From Oscillospiraceae bacterium (GTDB taxonomy: Bacteria > Bacillota > Clostridia > Oscillospirales > Acutalibacteraceae), in assembly GCA_015066225.1 (NCBI GenBank), contig SVOT01000001.1, forward strand, positions 62,001 to 126,000: DNA of 64,000 nt. The letters run 5' to 3'. Both the position numbers and the translations under genes were made by a program. Positions 1 to 8,908 of the stretch are shown in pieces; position 1 is the first letter of the stretch; the number at the start of each line of letters is the position of its first letter. The notes beneath the pieces were generated by a model. It was not told the origin of the DNA, ran no database searches, and saw only the letters and a program-made list of their open reading frames with translations.

Positions 1-243
1 TTCACCGTTCGTGATGAAGCGGGCTCTCTCAGCAAGGCTATTTCTGTTTTTGGTGAATGCGGATACAATCTTAAGGCATTGAAAAGCCGTCCGTCAAAGG
101 ATGTTATCTGGAATTATTACTTTTTCCTTGAGGGTGAGGGCAAGCTTTCCGAAGAGGATGAGAAAAATATGCTTTCAAAGCTGTCTGAGGTTTGCACCAA
201 CGTTCGTCTTGTGGGCAGATATTCTAAAGAACAACAGATATAA
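1..243 (+). CDS. pheA: Prephenate dehydratase, C-terminal ACT domain (5' end outside window)
   Basis: The frame is open from base 1 and ends at TAA 241-243, giving the last 80 residues. The sequence is an ACT regulatory domain: an N-terminal stretch DEAGSLSKAISVFGECGYNL is followed by LKALKSRPSK, which matches the ESRP phenylalanine-binding motif of PheA (here KSRP), and then by a WNYYFFLE strand. In PheA this domain senses phenylalanine and inhibits conversion of prephenate to phenylpyruvate. The catalytic part lies upstream and cannot be seen, so a chorismate mutase-prephenate dehydratase fusion is also possible. It lies 11 bases before aroB and is probably the preceding gene of the same operon. 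Confidence 0.85.
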   Translation, partial: FTVRDEAGSLSKAISVFGECGYNLKALKSRPSKDVIWNYYFFLEGEGKLSEEDEKNMLSKLSEVCTNVRLVGRYSKEQQI

Positions 244-254
244 GGATATTACTT

Positions 255-1268
255 ATGGAATTAACAGTAAAAACATCAATGGGTGATTACAATATTACAA
301 TTGAAAGGGGCGCAATTAACAACCTTTCTGAATATTGCGACATAAATAAAAAAGCACTTATTGTAACAGACAGCGGTGTGCCTTCAGAATATGCCGAGGC
401 TGTTTCAAAGCAATTCAAAAACAACATTATAAAGGTCATTCCCCAAGGGGAACAAAGTAAATCATTTGAAACATATAAAGAATTGCTTGAAGTGTTAAAT
501 GAAAACGCTTTCACAAGGTTAGACTGTGTTGTTGCTGTGGGCGGCGGCGTTGTGGGTGATCTGTCTGGCTTTACAGCCGCAACGTATATGCGCGGTATTG
601 ATTTTTATAATATCCCTACCACCTTGCTTTCTCAGGTGGACTCATCAATAGGCGGTAAAACTGCTATTGATTTCGGGGGGTATAAAAATACCGTTGGCGC
701 TTTTTATCAGCCAAAGGCTGTTGTAATTGATCCCGATGTTTTAAAAACTCTTTCACAGAGACAGTTTTATAACGGCCTTGCCGAGAGTATAAAAATGGCG
801 GCAACAAGCGATAAAGAGCTTTTCGGAATGTTAGAAAATAACAATGCAGAAGACATCATCGATATAGTAATTGAACGCTCTTTAAAAATTAAAAAAGCGG
901 TTGTTGAAGAGGATGAAAAAGAAACAGGGCTTCGCAAGGTTCTTAACTTCGGTCACACTGCTGGCCACGCTATTGAAACTGCCGCAGGTCTTTCCGGATA
1001 CCTTCACGGTGAATGCGTGGCTATGGGGATGCTCGCTTTTTCAGCCTGTGACGTAAGAAAACGACTTCTTAATGTTTTAAATAAATATAAGTTACCGATT
1101 CAGTTCGATTTTTCGGTAAATGAAATAATATCCTCTCTTCGACACGATAAAAAGGCGAAGGAGGATGGAGTTAACGTTGTTTTTGTTAATGAAATCGGTA
1201 GCTTTGAATTCAGATTTCTGACGTTCAGCGAATTAGAAATTTTAGTAAAGGAGGCGTACTCAGAATGA
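255..1268 (+). CDS. aroB: 3-dehydroquinate synthase
   Basis: Converts DAHP to 3-dehydroquinate, the second step of the shikimate pathway, in the cytoplasm with NAD+ and a divalent metal. The NAD-binding motif GGGVVGDLSGF is at residues 96-106 and the family signature PTTLLSQVDSSIGGKTAID at about 121-139. The metal ligands are visible as Glu in GLAES (about 178), His in FGHTAGHA (about 233) and His in LHGE (about 251). The length, 337 residues, is slightly short for the family. ATG 255 is preceded by AAGGA. The end overlaps aroC by 4 bases, so translation is probably coupled. Confidence 0.97.
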   Translation: MELTVKTSMGDYNITIERGAINNLSEYCDINKKALIVTDSGVPSEYAEAVSKQFKNNIIKVIPQGEQSKSFETYKELLEVLNENAFTRLDCVVAVGGGVVGDLSGFTAATYMRGIDFYNIPTTLLSQVDSSIGGKTAIDFGGYKNTVGAFYQPKAVVIDPDVLKTLSQRQFYNGLAESIKMAATSDKELFGMLENNNAEDIIDIVIERSLKIKKAVVEEDEKETGLRKVLNFGHTAGHAIETAAGLSGYLHGECVAMGMLAFSACDVRKRLLNVLNKYKLPIQFDFSVNEIISSLRHDKKAKEDGVNVVFVNEIGSFEFRFLTFSELEILVKEAYSE

Positions 1269-2356
1269 AAAATACTTTTGGTAACAATATCAGCGTAACA
1301 CTTTTTGGTGAAAGTCACGGAACGGCTATTGGCGCCGTTATTGACGGTTTACCTGCCGGTGTTAAGGTTAATGAAGAATTTATTTCACACCAGCTTGACC
1401 TGAGACGTCCTTTCGGTAAAATTTCCACACCACGACAGGAGTCAGATAAATTTGAGATCGTTAGCGGTGTTTTCGGAAAAAAAACAACGGGTACACCTCT
1501 TTGCATAGTAATACCCAATGAAAACACGCAATCCAAAGACTATTCAAAGGATTACGGCAAAGCAAGACCCGGTCACGCTGATTACACAGCCTTTTGCAAA
1601 TATAACGGCTGTGAGGATTACCGTGGCGGCGGTCACTTCAGTGGCAGAATTACCGCGGGGCTTGTTGCGGCGGGCGCAATTGCAGTTGATTTGCTTTTAA
1701 AAAAAGGTATAAAAATAGGCACACACATATCAAAATGTGCAGGTGTTGAAGATGATGGCTTTTCGGATTATGAAAACGATATCTCCGTTCTTTCTCAGAA
1801 ACTCTTCCCTGTTTTAAATGAAACAGCCGGCAAAGAAATAATAAGCAACATTGAAAATGCTGCAAAAGAGGGCGACAGCGTCGGTGGAATTCTTGAAACA
1901 GCTGTTGTCGGGTTACCTGTTGGTGTTGGTGAGCCGTGGTTTGATTCCGTTGAAAGTGTTCTTTCACATGCGCTTTTCTCAATTCCGGGTGTGAAAGGTG
2001 TTGAATTCGGTGCAGGCTTCTCTTGTGTTGATATGGCAGGTAGCGTAATGAATGACAGCTTCTGCTTGCTCAAAGATAAAGTTATTACAAAATCAAATAA
2101 CAACGGCGGAATAAACGGTGGCATAACAAACGGGATGCCTGTTATTTTCAGATGTGCCGTCAAGCCGACACCGTCTATTTCCAAAGAACAGGAAACAATA
2201 GATTTCGTTAATAAAGAAAATGCAGTTCTGGCGGTTAAAGGCAGACACGATCCTTGCATTGTTCACAGAGCGAGAGTAGTGGTTGACAGCGTAACGGCAC
2301 TTGTGCTGTGTGACTTGTTAGCTCAGAAATACGGTACCGATTGGCTTGGTGATTAA
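1265..2356 (+). CDS. aroC: Chorismate synthase
   Basis: Last step of the shikimate pathway: EPSP to chorismate with reduced FMN. The N-terminal FGESHG (14-19), the RPGHADYT segment near residue 100, the RGGGHFSGRITAG segment near 120 and the C-terminal GRHDPCIVHRA are all family signatures. The length of 363 residues is normal for the monofunctional bacterial enzyme. The start overlaps the aroB stop as ATGA, with a GGAGG at about 1249-1253. It is followed after 2 bases by the aroE/aroK fusion. No flavin reductase domain is attached, so FMN must be reduced by another protein. Confidence 0.97.
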   Translation: MKNTFGNNISVTLFGESHGTAIGAVIDGLPAGVKVNEEFISHQLDLRRPFGKISTPRQESDKFEIVSGVFGKKTTGTPLCIVIPNENTQSKDYSKDYGKARPGHADYTAFCKYNGCEDYRGGGHFSGRITAGLVAAGAIAVDLLLKKGIKIGTHISKCAGVEDDGFSDYENDISVLSQKLFPVLNETAGKEIISNIENAAKEGDSVGGILETAVVGLPVGVGEPWFDSVESVLSHALFSIPGVKGVEFGAGFSCVDMAGSVMNDSFCLLKDKVITKSNNNGGINGGITNGMPVIFRCAVKPTPSISKEQETIDFVNKENAVLAVKGRHDPCIVHRARVVVDSVTALVLCDLLAQKYGTDWLGD

Positions 2357-2358
2357 TA

Positions 2359-3609
2359 ATGGAATACGGTTGTATCGGTGAAAAGCTCGGACACAGCTTT
2401 TCAAAAGAAATTCACAATGAATTGGCAGATTATGATTATTCATTGCTCGAGCTGACAAGGGAAGAGCTTTTTGAGTTTTTCTCAAAAAAAGAATTCAAGG
2501 CAATCAACGTCACTATCCCTTATAAACGGGATGTAATTGAATTTCTTGATTGGATTTCTGACGAAGCAAAGGCTATTGATGCCGTTAACACCATTGTCAA
2601 CAAAAACGGCAGGCTTTACGGTTATAATACGGATTTTTACGGTTTGAAATCACTTATCGAAAGAGCAGGTGTGTCTTTAAAAGGCAAAACGGTAGCTGTT
2701 CTCGGTAGCGGCGGAACCTCAAACACAGCCTTCGCCGTTGCTAACGCGTTGGAATCACGTTTCGTTTTAAAGGTTTCAAGAAGTAAAAAAGACGGTTACA
2801 TTACATACGAAGAGCTTTATGAAAAATATAACGACTGTGAAATCGTTATAAACACAACACCTTGCGGAATGTATCCGAAAACAGGTGTCAGCGCAGTGGA
2901 TTTAGATAAGCTTCCGAAGGTTGAGGCAGTGTTTGATGCGGTTTATAACCCCTTAAAATCACAGCTTGTTTTAGATGCACGTGCAAAAAATATAACCGCC
3001 GTAGGCGGATTATATATGTTGGTTTCACAGGCGGCATACGCAGTTGAGAAGTTTATTGAGCAACCCGTTGACGACACTAAGGTTGAAGAGATTTTTAAAA
3101 ACTTATATAAGCAAAAAATGAATATTGCTCTTATAGGTATGCCGGCTAGCGGAAAAACATCGGTTGGAAAGCTCATTTCCCAAAAGCTTGGTAAAGTGTT
3201 TGTTGACAGTGATGATGAAATAACTAAAACCGAAAACAGAAACATCCCCGAAATATTTGAAGAATCGGGTGAGAGTTATTTCAGAGAAATTGAGCACAGC
3301 GTTATAAAAGAGATTTCGAAATCAAATTCACAAATTATTTCAACAGGCGGGGGAGCAGTTCTTAACCCCGAAAATATCGAGAATTTAAAAGGGAATGCGA
3401 GAATTTATTTTCTTGACAGACCCCTTGATATGCTTGTGACCACTTCTGACAGACCGCTTTCAAGTAACCGTTCGGATTTAGAAAAACGGTATAAAGAAAG
3501 ATATGAGCTTTATAAATTATCGGCAGATGTAATTGTTAACGGCTCGGGAGCTGTGGATGAGGTTGCGAAAATAATACAGGAGGATTATTATGAATATTCT
3601 TGTGATTAA
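2359..3609 (+). CDS. aroE/aroK: Fused shikimate dehydrogenase / shikimate kinase
   Basis: A single 416-residue frame carries two enzymes. Residues 1 to about 253 are shikimate dehydrogenase: the substrate site GEKLGHSFS, NVTIPYK with the catalytic Lys, NTD with the catalytic Asp, and the NADP loop LGSGGTSNTA. Residues 254-416 are a complete shikimate kinase: Walker A GMPASGKT (261-268), the DSDDE metal/shikimate site, the STGGGAV shikimate loop and the DRPLS lid. The protein would reduce 3-dehydroshikimate and phosphorylate the product. The kinase begins with its own Met 254 (base 3118), but there is no stop or frame break between the parts. The last 20 bases overlap aroQ. Confidence 0.95.
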   Translation: MEYGCIGEKLGHSFSKEIHNELADYDYSLLELTREELFEFFSKKEFKAINVTIPYKRDVIEFLDWISDEAKAIDAVNTIVNKNGRLYGYNTDFYGLKSLIERAGVSLKGKTVAVLGSGGTSNTAFAVANALESRFVLKVSRSKKDGYITYEELYEKYNDCEIVINTTPCGMYPKTGVSAVDLDKLPKVEAVFDAVYNPLKSQLVLDARAKNITAVGGLYMLVSQAAYAVEKFIEQPVDDTKVEEIFKNLYKQKMNIALIGMPASGKTSVGKLISQKLGKVFVDSDDEITKTENRNIPEIFEESGESYFREIEHSVIKEISKSNSQIISTGGGAVLNPENIENLKGNARIYFLDRPLDMLVTTSDRPLSSNRSDLEKRYKERYELYKLSADVIVNGSGAVDEVAKIIQEDYYEYSCD

Positions 3610-4024
3610 CGGGCCGAATCTTAATATGCTTGGCATAAGGGAACCCGATATTTATGGCAGAGAAACATATAATTCTCTTGTCGGAAAAATTGAAAAATAC
3701 GCAGATGATAAAAAAATCGGGGTAAAGTGTTATCAATCCAACCACGAGGGTGATTTGGTCGATATTATTCAGTTTGCCTACGGTCTTTATGACGGAATAG
3801 TTATAAACCCCGGTGCATATACCCACACAAGTGTTGCAATATTAGATGCTTTAAAGGCTGTTAGTATTCCTGCGGTTGAAGTGCATATTTCAGATGTTGA
3901 TTCACGTGAGGAGTTCAGAAAAATAAGCTATATAAGAAGTGCATGCTTTGAAACAATCAGCGGAAAAGGCACTGACGGCTATCTTCTCGCGATTGACGCA
4001 TTAATAAAGAAGGCGAAAAAATGA
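3590..4024 (+). CDS. aroQ: 3-dehydroquinate dehydratase, type II
   Basis: Dehydrates 3-dehydroquinate to 3-dehydroshikimate. Type II features are all present in 144 residues: the start ILVINGPNLNMLGIREP, the flexible-loop Tyr at about 22, the QSNHEG segment, INPGAYTHTS, and VEVHISD with the catalytic His. The small size and NGPNLN motif rule out the unrelated type I enzyme. ATG 3590 lies inside the 3' end of the aroE/aroK frame, with an AGGAGG 7 bases upstream. The stop overlaps aroA as AATGA, so translation is probably coupled. Confidence 0.97.
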   Translation: MNILVINGPNLNMLGIREPDIYGRETYNSLVGKIEKYADDKKIGVKCYQSNHEGDLVDIIQFAYGLYDGIVINPGAYTHTSVAILDALKAVSIPAVEVHISDVDSREEFRKISYIRSACFETISGKGTDGYLLAIDALIKKAKK

Positions 4025-5226
4025 ACGTAACAATAAAGCCCGGTGTGGCAACCGGCACAGTAAACGCACCGCCATCAAAAAGCTGTGCCCACCGTTTGCT
4101 TATTTGTGCTGCTCTTGCAAAGGGAGAAAGCGTAATTGAAAACATCGGTGCAAATGACGATATTTCGGCTACGGTTTCTTGCCTCAAGGAATTGGGGGCT
4201 AAAATAGATATTGTTGGCAACAAAGCGGTTGTCCGCGGAATTGACAAAGACAAAAGAAAAGACAGTCTTAATATGTTTTGCAATGAAAGCGGAAGTACAT
4301 TAAGGTTTTTGATTCCGTTAAGTCTTATTTTTTCGGAACGTGTTTCTTTCGACGGGAGTGAAAGGCTGTTAGAACGTCCCCAGAGCGTGTATGAGGAACT
4401 TTTTCCCGGAATGGGATGTTACATCAAAAAAGAAAATAGCTTCCTTGTGGCGGGCGGTGAGCTGAAAAGCGGAATATATAAAACGCGCGGTGACGTAAGC
4501 AGTCAGTTTCTGACAGGGTTGTTTTTCGCTTTGCCTCTGTTGAAAGGCGACAGCGAAATAATTCTGACAACACCTTTGCAAAGTGCTCCATACGCAGATA
4601 TAACGATTGACGTTTTATCTGCATTTGGTGTTAGCATAATAAAAACGGACAGGGGTTTTTATATAAAAGGTGATCAGCATTTTGAAGCTCAAAGCCTTTC
4701 GGTTGAAGGCGATTGGTCAAATGCGGCGTTTCTTGATGCATTTAATCTTTTGGGCGGTAACGTTACCATTAGCGGTATGAATAATGAAAGCTGTCAGGGT
4801 GACAAGATTTACAGAGCTTTTTATGAACAAATAAAAGACGGTACACCAACTATTGATATTACAGATTGTCCCGATTTGGGTCCCGTTCTTATTGCGTGCT
4901 CCGCGCTTTGTAACGGTGCAACGCTTACGGGGACAAAAAGACTGAAAATAAAGGAAAGCAACCGTGGTATTGCCATGCAGGCTGAGCTTTCAAAATTTGG
5001 TGTGGATATAACTGTTAATGATAACGAAATTATTATTCCGAAAACAGAGGTCAGAGCCCCTGAAGAAAAACTGAACTGTCACAACGACCACAGAATAGCA
5101 ATGTCGCTTGCGGTTTTGTGCAGTAAAGTGGGCGGAACCTTAGAAAATGCCCAATGTGTAAACAAAAGCTATCCCGAGTTCTTTGATGATATCAAGGCCC
5201 TGGGAATAAAATACGATATCATATAA
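4021..5226 (+). CDS. aroA: 3-phosphoshikimate 1-carboxyvinyltransferase (EPSP synthase)
   Basis: Transfers enolpyruvyl from PEP to shikimate 3-phosphate. Substrate motifs are visible: PPSKSCAHRLLI near residue 17, NESGSTLRFL near 90, LERPQSVYEEL, DVSSQFLTGL near 160, KESNR near 319 and CHNDHRIAMSLAVL near 357. In the glyphosate-binding region the usual N-G-T is replaced by NESGST with a Ser, so this may be a class II-like, less glyphosate-sensitive form; that is inference. 401 residues is a little short but complete. The start overlaps aroQ by 4 bases. Confidence 0.96.
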   Translation: MNVTIKPGVATGTVNAPPSKSCAHRLLICAALAKGESVIENIGANDDISATVSCLKELGAKIDIVGNKAVVRGIDKDKRKDSLNMFCNESGSTLRFLIPLSLIFSERVSFDGSERLLERPQSVYEELFPGMGCYIKKENSFLVAGGELKSGIYKTRGDVSSQFLTGLFFALPLLKGDSEIILTTPLQSAPYADITIDVLSAFGVSIIKTDRGFYIKGDQHFEAQSLSVEGDWSNAAFLDAFNLLGGNVTISGMNNESCQGDKIYRAFYEQIKDGTPTIDITDCPDLGPVLIACSALCNGATLTGTKRLKIKESNRGIAMQAELSKFGVDITVNDNEIIIPKTEVRAPEEKLNCHNDHRIAMSLAVLCSKVGGTLENAQCVNKSYPEFFDDIKALGIKYDII

Positions 5227-5245
5227 AAGATAGGAGATTATTAAA

Positions 5246-6274
5246 ATGAGTATGAATTTCAAAAGAAAGCTTCCCATTCCGATGGAGATAAAAGAACAGT
5301 TCCCGCTTACTGCAAAAATGGCAGAGCAGAAGGATAAAAACGATATAGAAATCAAAAACGTGTTTACGGGTAAATCCGACAAGCTTCTTCTTGTTATCGG
5401 CCCTTGCTCCGCAGATTCAAAAGACCCCGTTCTTGATTATATTTCAAGGCTTGCAGAGGTCAGAGAAAAGGTTAAGGATAAAATCGTTATCGTTCCCCGA
5501 ATTTACACAGGTAAACCGAGAACCACCGGTGCAGGGTATAAGGGTATGCTCCATCAGCCTGACCCAAACGAAAAGCCGGATATGCTTCACGGCATCATTT
5601 CTATTCGTGAGCTTCATATGTGTGCGCTTCGTGACTATGGCTTCTCCTGTGCGGATGAAATGCTTTACCCCGCAAACTTCCGTTATCTTTCAGATTTGCT
5701 CTCTTACGTTGCAATCGGTGCCCGTTCAGTTGAAAATCAGGAGCACAGGCTCGCATCCAGCGGTTTTGATATCCCTGTTGGTATGAAAAACCCCACAGGT
5801 GGCGATATTTCCGTTATGATGAATGCGATTACAGCCGCTCAGAGCAGTCACACCTTCCTTTACAGAGGGTGGGAGGTTGAAAGTGACGGCAATCCCTATG
5901 CACACGCTATTATGCGAGGCTTTGTTGACAGAGACGGTCACAATATATCTAACTATCATTACGAGGATTTGCTCAATCTTTCAGATGCTTATGCAAGGTC
6001 AGGTCTTAAAAATCCTTCTTGCATTGTGGATGCAAACCACGCAAACTCCGGCAAAAAATACCTTGAACAAATCCGTATAACAAAGGATATTCTTTACAGC
6101 AGAGCTCACAATGATGATATTAAAAGGCTTGTAAAAGGTATTATGATTGAAAGCTACATAGAAGACGGTGCACAAAAAATCGGAGACGGTATTTACGGCA
6201 AATCAATCACCGACCCTTGTCTTGGTTGGGAAAAAACCGAAAGACTTATTTACGATATTGCTGAACAATTATAA
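5246..6274 (+). CDS. aroF: DAHP synthase, AroF/G/H class
   Basis: Condenses PEP and erythrose 4-phosphate to DAHP, the committed step of aromatic synthesis. GPCSADS (near residue 52) holds the metal-binding Cys, PRIYTGKPRTTGAGYKG is the PEP/E4P site, and DANHANSGK and ESYIEDG supply the His and Glu ligands. The 342-residue length matches the E. coli AroG-like group, which is normally feedback inhibited by aromatic amino acids; no separate ACT or chorismate mutase domain is fused. AGGAG lies 10 bases before ATG 5246. It is the last gene of the operon and is followed by a terminator. Confidence 0.96.
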   Translation: MSMNFKRKLPIPMEIKEQFPLTAKMAEQKDKNDIEIKNVFTGKSDKLLLVIGPCSADSKDPVLDYISRLAEVREKVKDKIVIVPRIYTGKPRTTGAGYKGMLHQPDPNEKPDMLHGIISIRELHMCALRDYGFSCADEMLYPANFRYLSDLLSYVAIGARSVENQEHRLASSGFDIPVGMKNPTGGDISVMMNAITAAQSSHTFLYRGWEVESDGNPYAHAIMRGFVDRDGHNISNYHYEDLLNLSDAYARSGLKNPSCIVDANHANSGKKYLEQIRITKDILYSRAHNDDIKRLVKGIMIESYIEDGAQKIGDGIYGKSITDPCLGWEKTERLIYDIAEQL

Positions 6275-6279
6275 AAATA

Positions 6280-6318
6280 AAGAACTGATACATTTTCGTA
6301 TGTATCAGTTCTTTTTAT
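6280..6318 (+). terminator. Rho-independent terminator of the aro operon
   Basis: A near-perfect stem, AGAACTGATACAT paired with ATGTATCAGTTCT around a short TTTCGT loop, is followed by TTTTTAT just after aroF. It also faces the end of the convergent metallophosphoesterase gene and may serve both strands. Confidence 0.9.
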
Positions 6319-6320
6319 AT

Positions 6321-7742
6321 TCAGAATTCACAAAACCAGTTATTGTTATCAAGCGGCCCGCCTGTCATTAGCTCAGGCGCGGCATTTTTTATATGAGTAA
6401 GCGTTCTGATAAGACCGCCGTTTTTTATGCGAAGCTTTTTAACCAGGCGAAGCGGGAAGGCGAGCGCCTGTGTAAATACTGTGTAATAAGCCGAGCCTTC
6501 CTTGTGCTTAACTAAAGAGCCGTCAAGAATTGAGCAGAATGCACCGAAAACCATATCAGTAACTTTAACGTCTGCGATTTCTTTTGCAGCTTTCTTATCA
6601 ATAGCCTTGCCAAAAGAAATAAAATTGAGTATTCTTGCAGCTTTTTTTACAGTTAGTTTATCAAGCCATTTGAGGGCGGGTCGGGCAAATTTCCAGATTT
6701 TGCTTGCTTTTTCAGCACCTAATCCGATTGCTTCAACAACTGCCAAAAATTTATCCTTTTCATTAACTGTCGCTGAGTCAATAATGTCGCTGAAAAGTGC
6801 GGTAGCATGATTTTTGAGATAATCGTTGGTGTATTCCTTGCCGTTGTGAGTGAACTTTTCAAGATGCTCGGTTTTGATATCAATACCGTCTTCGAAAACA
6901 TCACAATAGCATATCGGGGCGGGGTAGCCGCTTATAGAACCAACGTTTATTTCGTAAAAGTGGTTGCCCTTTTCGGTTTCAACTCTTCTTATGTGGTGCA
7001 TATGGGAGTGACCGGTGAACATAACAGGAAAACCGAAATCAGCAAATCTTGTAACCTGCTCCATTTTGTAGTCAACGGAGCCTTTACCGTTGATGGCACG
7101 GTCAAATTCCGTTAAGAAAAGGTGGTGGTGCTGCATACCGAAAACGACATCACCACGCTTTTTTGCCTCGTTTGTTTGATTTTCAATCCATTGGAAGTGC
7201 TCCGGAGAATAGCCCGAGCCACGACCAATTCCGTCTTGGTCGTCATCAAGGCAGAAAACAGTAACGCCCTCGCAGGGCCTCACAACGTATGAAACCTTGT
7301 CCTGATGGGTGTGAAATTCAGAAATTGCTTCATCGGGACCAAAGTCCTTATAAAACTCATAAAGCTCGTTTACTGCAACCGTTTCAACATCGTGAAGAAT
7401 ATTGTCGCCCTCATACCGTCTGGGATTGCCGTCACAACACCAGTCGTGGGTGGCTGTAATAACGTAAACAGGCATTATTTTTTTGAATTCATAAAGGATT
7501 TCTCGCATTTCCTCGTGTGAAACTCTTTCGCCGTCGTTTGAAAGGTCACCGGCAATTAGAAGAAATTTTGCATCTGAATTTCTGATGTGCTCAAGAGCGG
7601 TGAGAACGGTGCCACGGCTCAACGCCAGCATTTTTTGGTCTGAGCCCGCTCTGCGTTCATATGCTTTACCGCTGTTGCCGAGAGTCTCTGAATAGTAGTG
7701 CGGGTCTGCAATAATTGCAAATTTAGTTAACAAATTGCTCAT
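6321..7742 (-). CDS. Calcineurin-like metallophosphoesterase
   Basis: A 473-residue cytoplasmic-type protein with no signal peptide. Metal motifs in order are ADPH (D-x-H) near residue 11, GDLSNDG near 65, ATHDW near 96 where the family normally has GNHD, MQHHH near 204, and GHSHMHH near 247. The C-terminal 200 residues are basic and not recognised. The family hydrolyses phosphomonoesters or diesters with two metals; the substrate cannot be told. The Thr in place of Asn in GNHD is unusual because that Asn is normally a metal ligand, with the His-Asp pair kept. It lies 4 bases after the lipoprotein gene and is probably co-transcribed. Confidence 0.85.
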   Translation of the reverse strand: MSNLLTKFAIIADPHYYSETLGNSGKAYERRAGSDQKMLALSRGTVLTALEHIRNSDAKFLLIAGDLSNDGERVSHEEMREILYEFKKIMPVYVITATHDWCCDGNPRRYEGDNILHDVETVAVNELYEFYKDFGPDEAISEFHTHQDKVSYVVRPCEGVTVFCLDDDQDGIGRGSGYSPEHFQWIENQTNEAKKRGDVVFGMQHHHLFLTEFDRAINGKGSVDYKMEQVTRFADFGFPVMFTGHSHMHHIRRVETEKGNHFYEINVGSISGYPAPICYCDVFEDGIDIKTEHLEKFTHNGKEYTNDYLKNHATALFSDIIDSATVNEKDKFLAVVEAIGLGAEKASKIWKFARPALKWLDKLTVKKAARILNFISFGKAIDKKAAKEIADVKVTDMVFGAFCSILDGSLVKHKEGSAYYTVFTQALAFPLRLVKKLRIKNGGLIRTLTHIKNAAPELMTGGPLDNNNWFCEF

Positions 7743-7746
7743 TTAA

Positions 7747-8751
7747 TCACCAATGAATTTTGAATGTAAGTGATGTTCTTGAATATGTTATGGGGTCAAG
7801 GAAAGAATTTCTTACAACCTTTTTAAGCCCTGTTTCAAATGCATTTGCCATCTGAATATTGGGGAATTTAAGTGTCATATCCAAATCAATGGACATACTG
7901 ATACCGGAGTGGAAAACCTTGAAGCCTGTGAGCCACCAATGCATTTCAGGACCTCTTGAGAAAACGTATTCACCGTTGTTATAGAAGTCAAATGCCATCT
8001 CAATAAGCTCGTCATCCTTGGCACAATCATACTGCATAATCTTGTCTGTTTTATTATACAAACCGATTTCGCCACCGGCTGTGATGCCGTATTGACCCTT
8101 CCAGATCTGAACCATCCAATCCTTGTTGTCGTATTCAAAGAAAATTCTTTCTGTAGCATAGTTCATACCTGCTAAGGGAGCAGCCATATCATATATGTAG
8201 TTGAAGCCGAACATTCTCTGCCAGGGGTTAATCTGTGAATAGAAAATAGCCTGCTCTTCGTCGTATTCGAAACCGCAGGTTGTAAGGATTTTACCTGCAA
8301 CGTTGGGGTCTTCCGTTGCAAAAAGAAGATCCATAAGACCTTCTACTGTTAATTCACCAATCTGTTCTTCGGTTATTTCATCACCTTTGTCAACAGAGGG
8401 GGCTGTTGTGCCGCTGTTTTGTGTTGTTGAACCGCTACCGGAGGGCTTGTTTACAGGCTTGTTAGCTGAGCCCGATGTGGGAGCCTGGGTGCCTGCGGGT
8501 GCAGTTGAATCTGGTGCGCTTGAGTCGGGCGGGGTAATTACAGCGCTGTCGGTGGGGTTAAGGTTATCGTAATTAATATTGTCGCCCGAGGGAACTGTCT
8601 CAAGGTAGTTTGATGTTGTGCCTGTTGTTGAATCTGTGTTATTTTTGCCAAGAACGGTTGCGGCGAAGTTAACCAGCCCACAGCCCGAAAAAGCAAAAGT
8701 TATTGCAAGAACAAGCGCAACAAACGAGAAAATGCGTGCGTATTTTTTCAT
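7747..8751 (-). CDS. Predicted lipoprotein with Ser/Thr/Pro linker, unknown function
   Basis: The N-terminus is KKYAR, a hydrophobic segment and lipobox FSGC with the lipidated Cys at residue 24, so the protein should be anchored outside the membrane. Residues from about 38 to 125 are a low-complexity Thr/Ser/Pro/Asn linker, which would hold the globular C-terminal 200 residues away from the membrane. That domain is rich in aromatic residues and I do not recognise it. AAGGAG lies upstream of ATG 8751. It heads a two-gene unit with the metallophosphoesterase, so the pair may act on one substrate on the two sides of the membrane; that is inference. Confidence 0.8.
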   Translation of the reverse strand: MKKYARIFSFVALVLAITFAFSGCGLVNFAATVLGKNNTDSTTGTTSNYLETVPSGDNINYDNLNPTDSAVITPPDSSAPDSTAPAGTQAPTSGSANKPVNKPSGSGSTTQNSGTTAPSVDKGDEITEEQIGELTVEGLMDLLFATEDPNVAGKILTTCGFEYDEEQAIFYSQINPWQRMFGFNYIYDMAAPLAGMNYATERIFFEYDNKDWMVQIWKGQYGITAGGEIGLYNKTDKIMQYDCAKDDELIEMAFDFYNNGEYVFSRGPEMHWWLTGFKVFHSGISMSIDLDMTLKFPNIQMANAFETGLKKVVRNSFLDPITYSRTSLTFKIHW

Positions 8752-8788
8752 AATAGAAATTCTCCTTGAATTTTTTCAATATACAGTA

Positions 8789-8817
8789 AATATAACATAA
8801 AAAAACATAAATGTCAC
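8789..8817 (-). promoter_or_regulatory. Promoter of the lipoprotein-phosphoesterase unit
   Basis: Read on the minus strand: -35 GTGACA (8812-8817), a 17-base spacer, and -10 TATATT (8789-8794), about 38 bases before the start codon. Confidence 0.6.
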
Positions 8818-8850
8818 TACTTTTATTAAATTATAGTAATTTCTTTTGCG

Positions 8851-8879
8851 TTGACAATGATGTTTGTTAGTTATATAAT
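8851..8879 (+). promoter_or_regulatory. Promoter of araD-dnaE
   Basis: -35 TTGACA (8851-8856), 17-base spacer, -10 TATAAT (8874-8879): a full consensus sigma-A-type promoter 29 bases before araD. Confidence 0.85.
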
Positions 8880-8908
8880 CATCATAGAAAGAATTTAGTG
8901 GTGATTTT

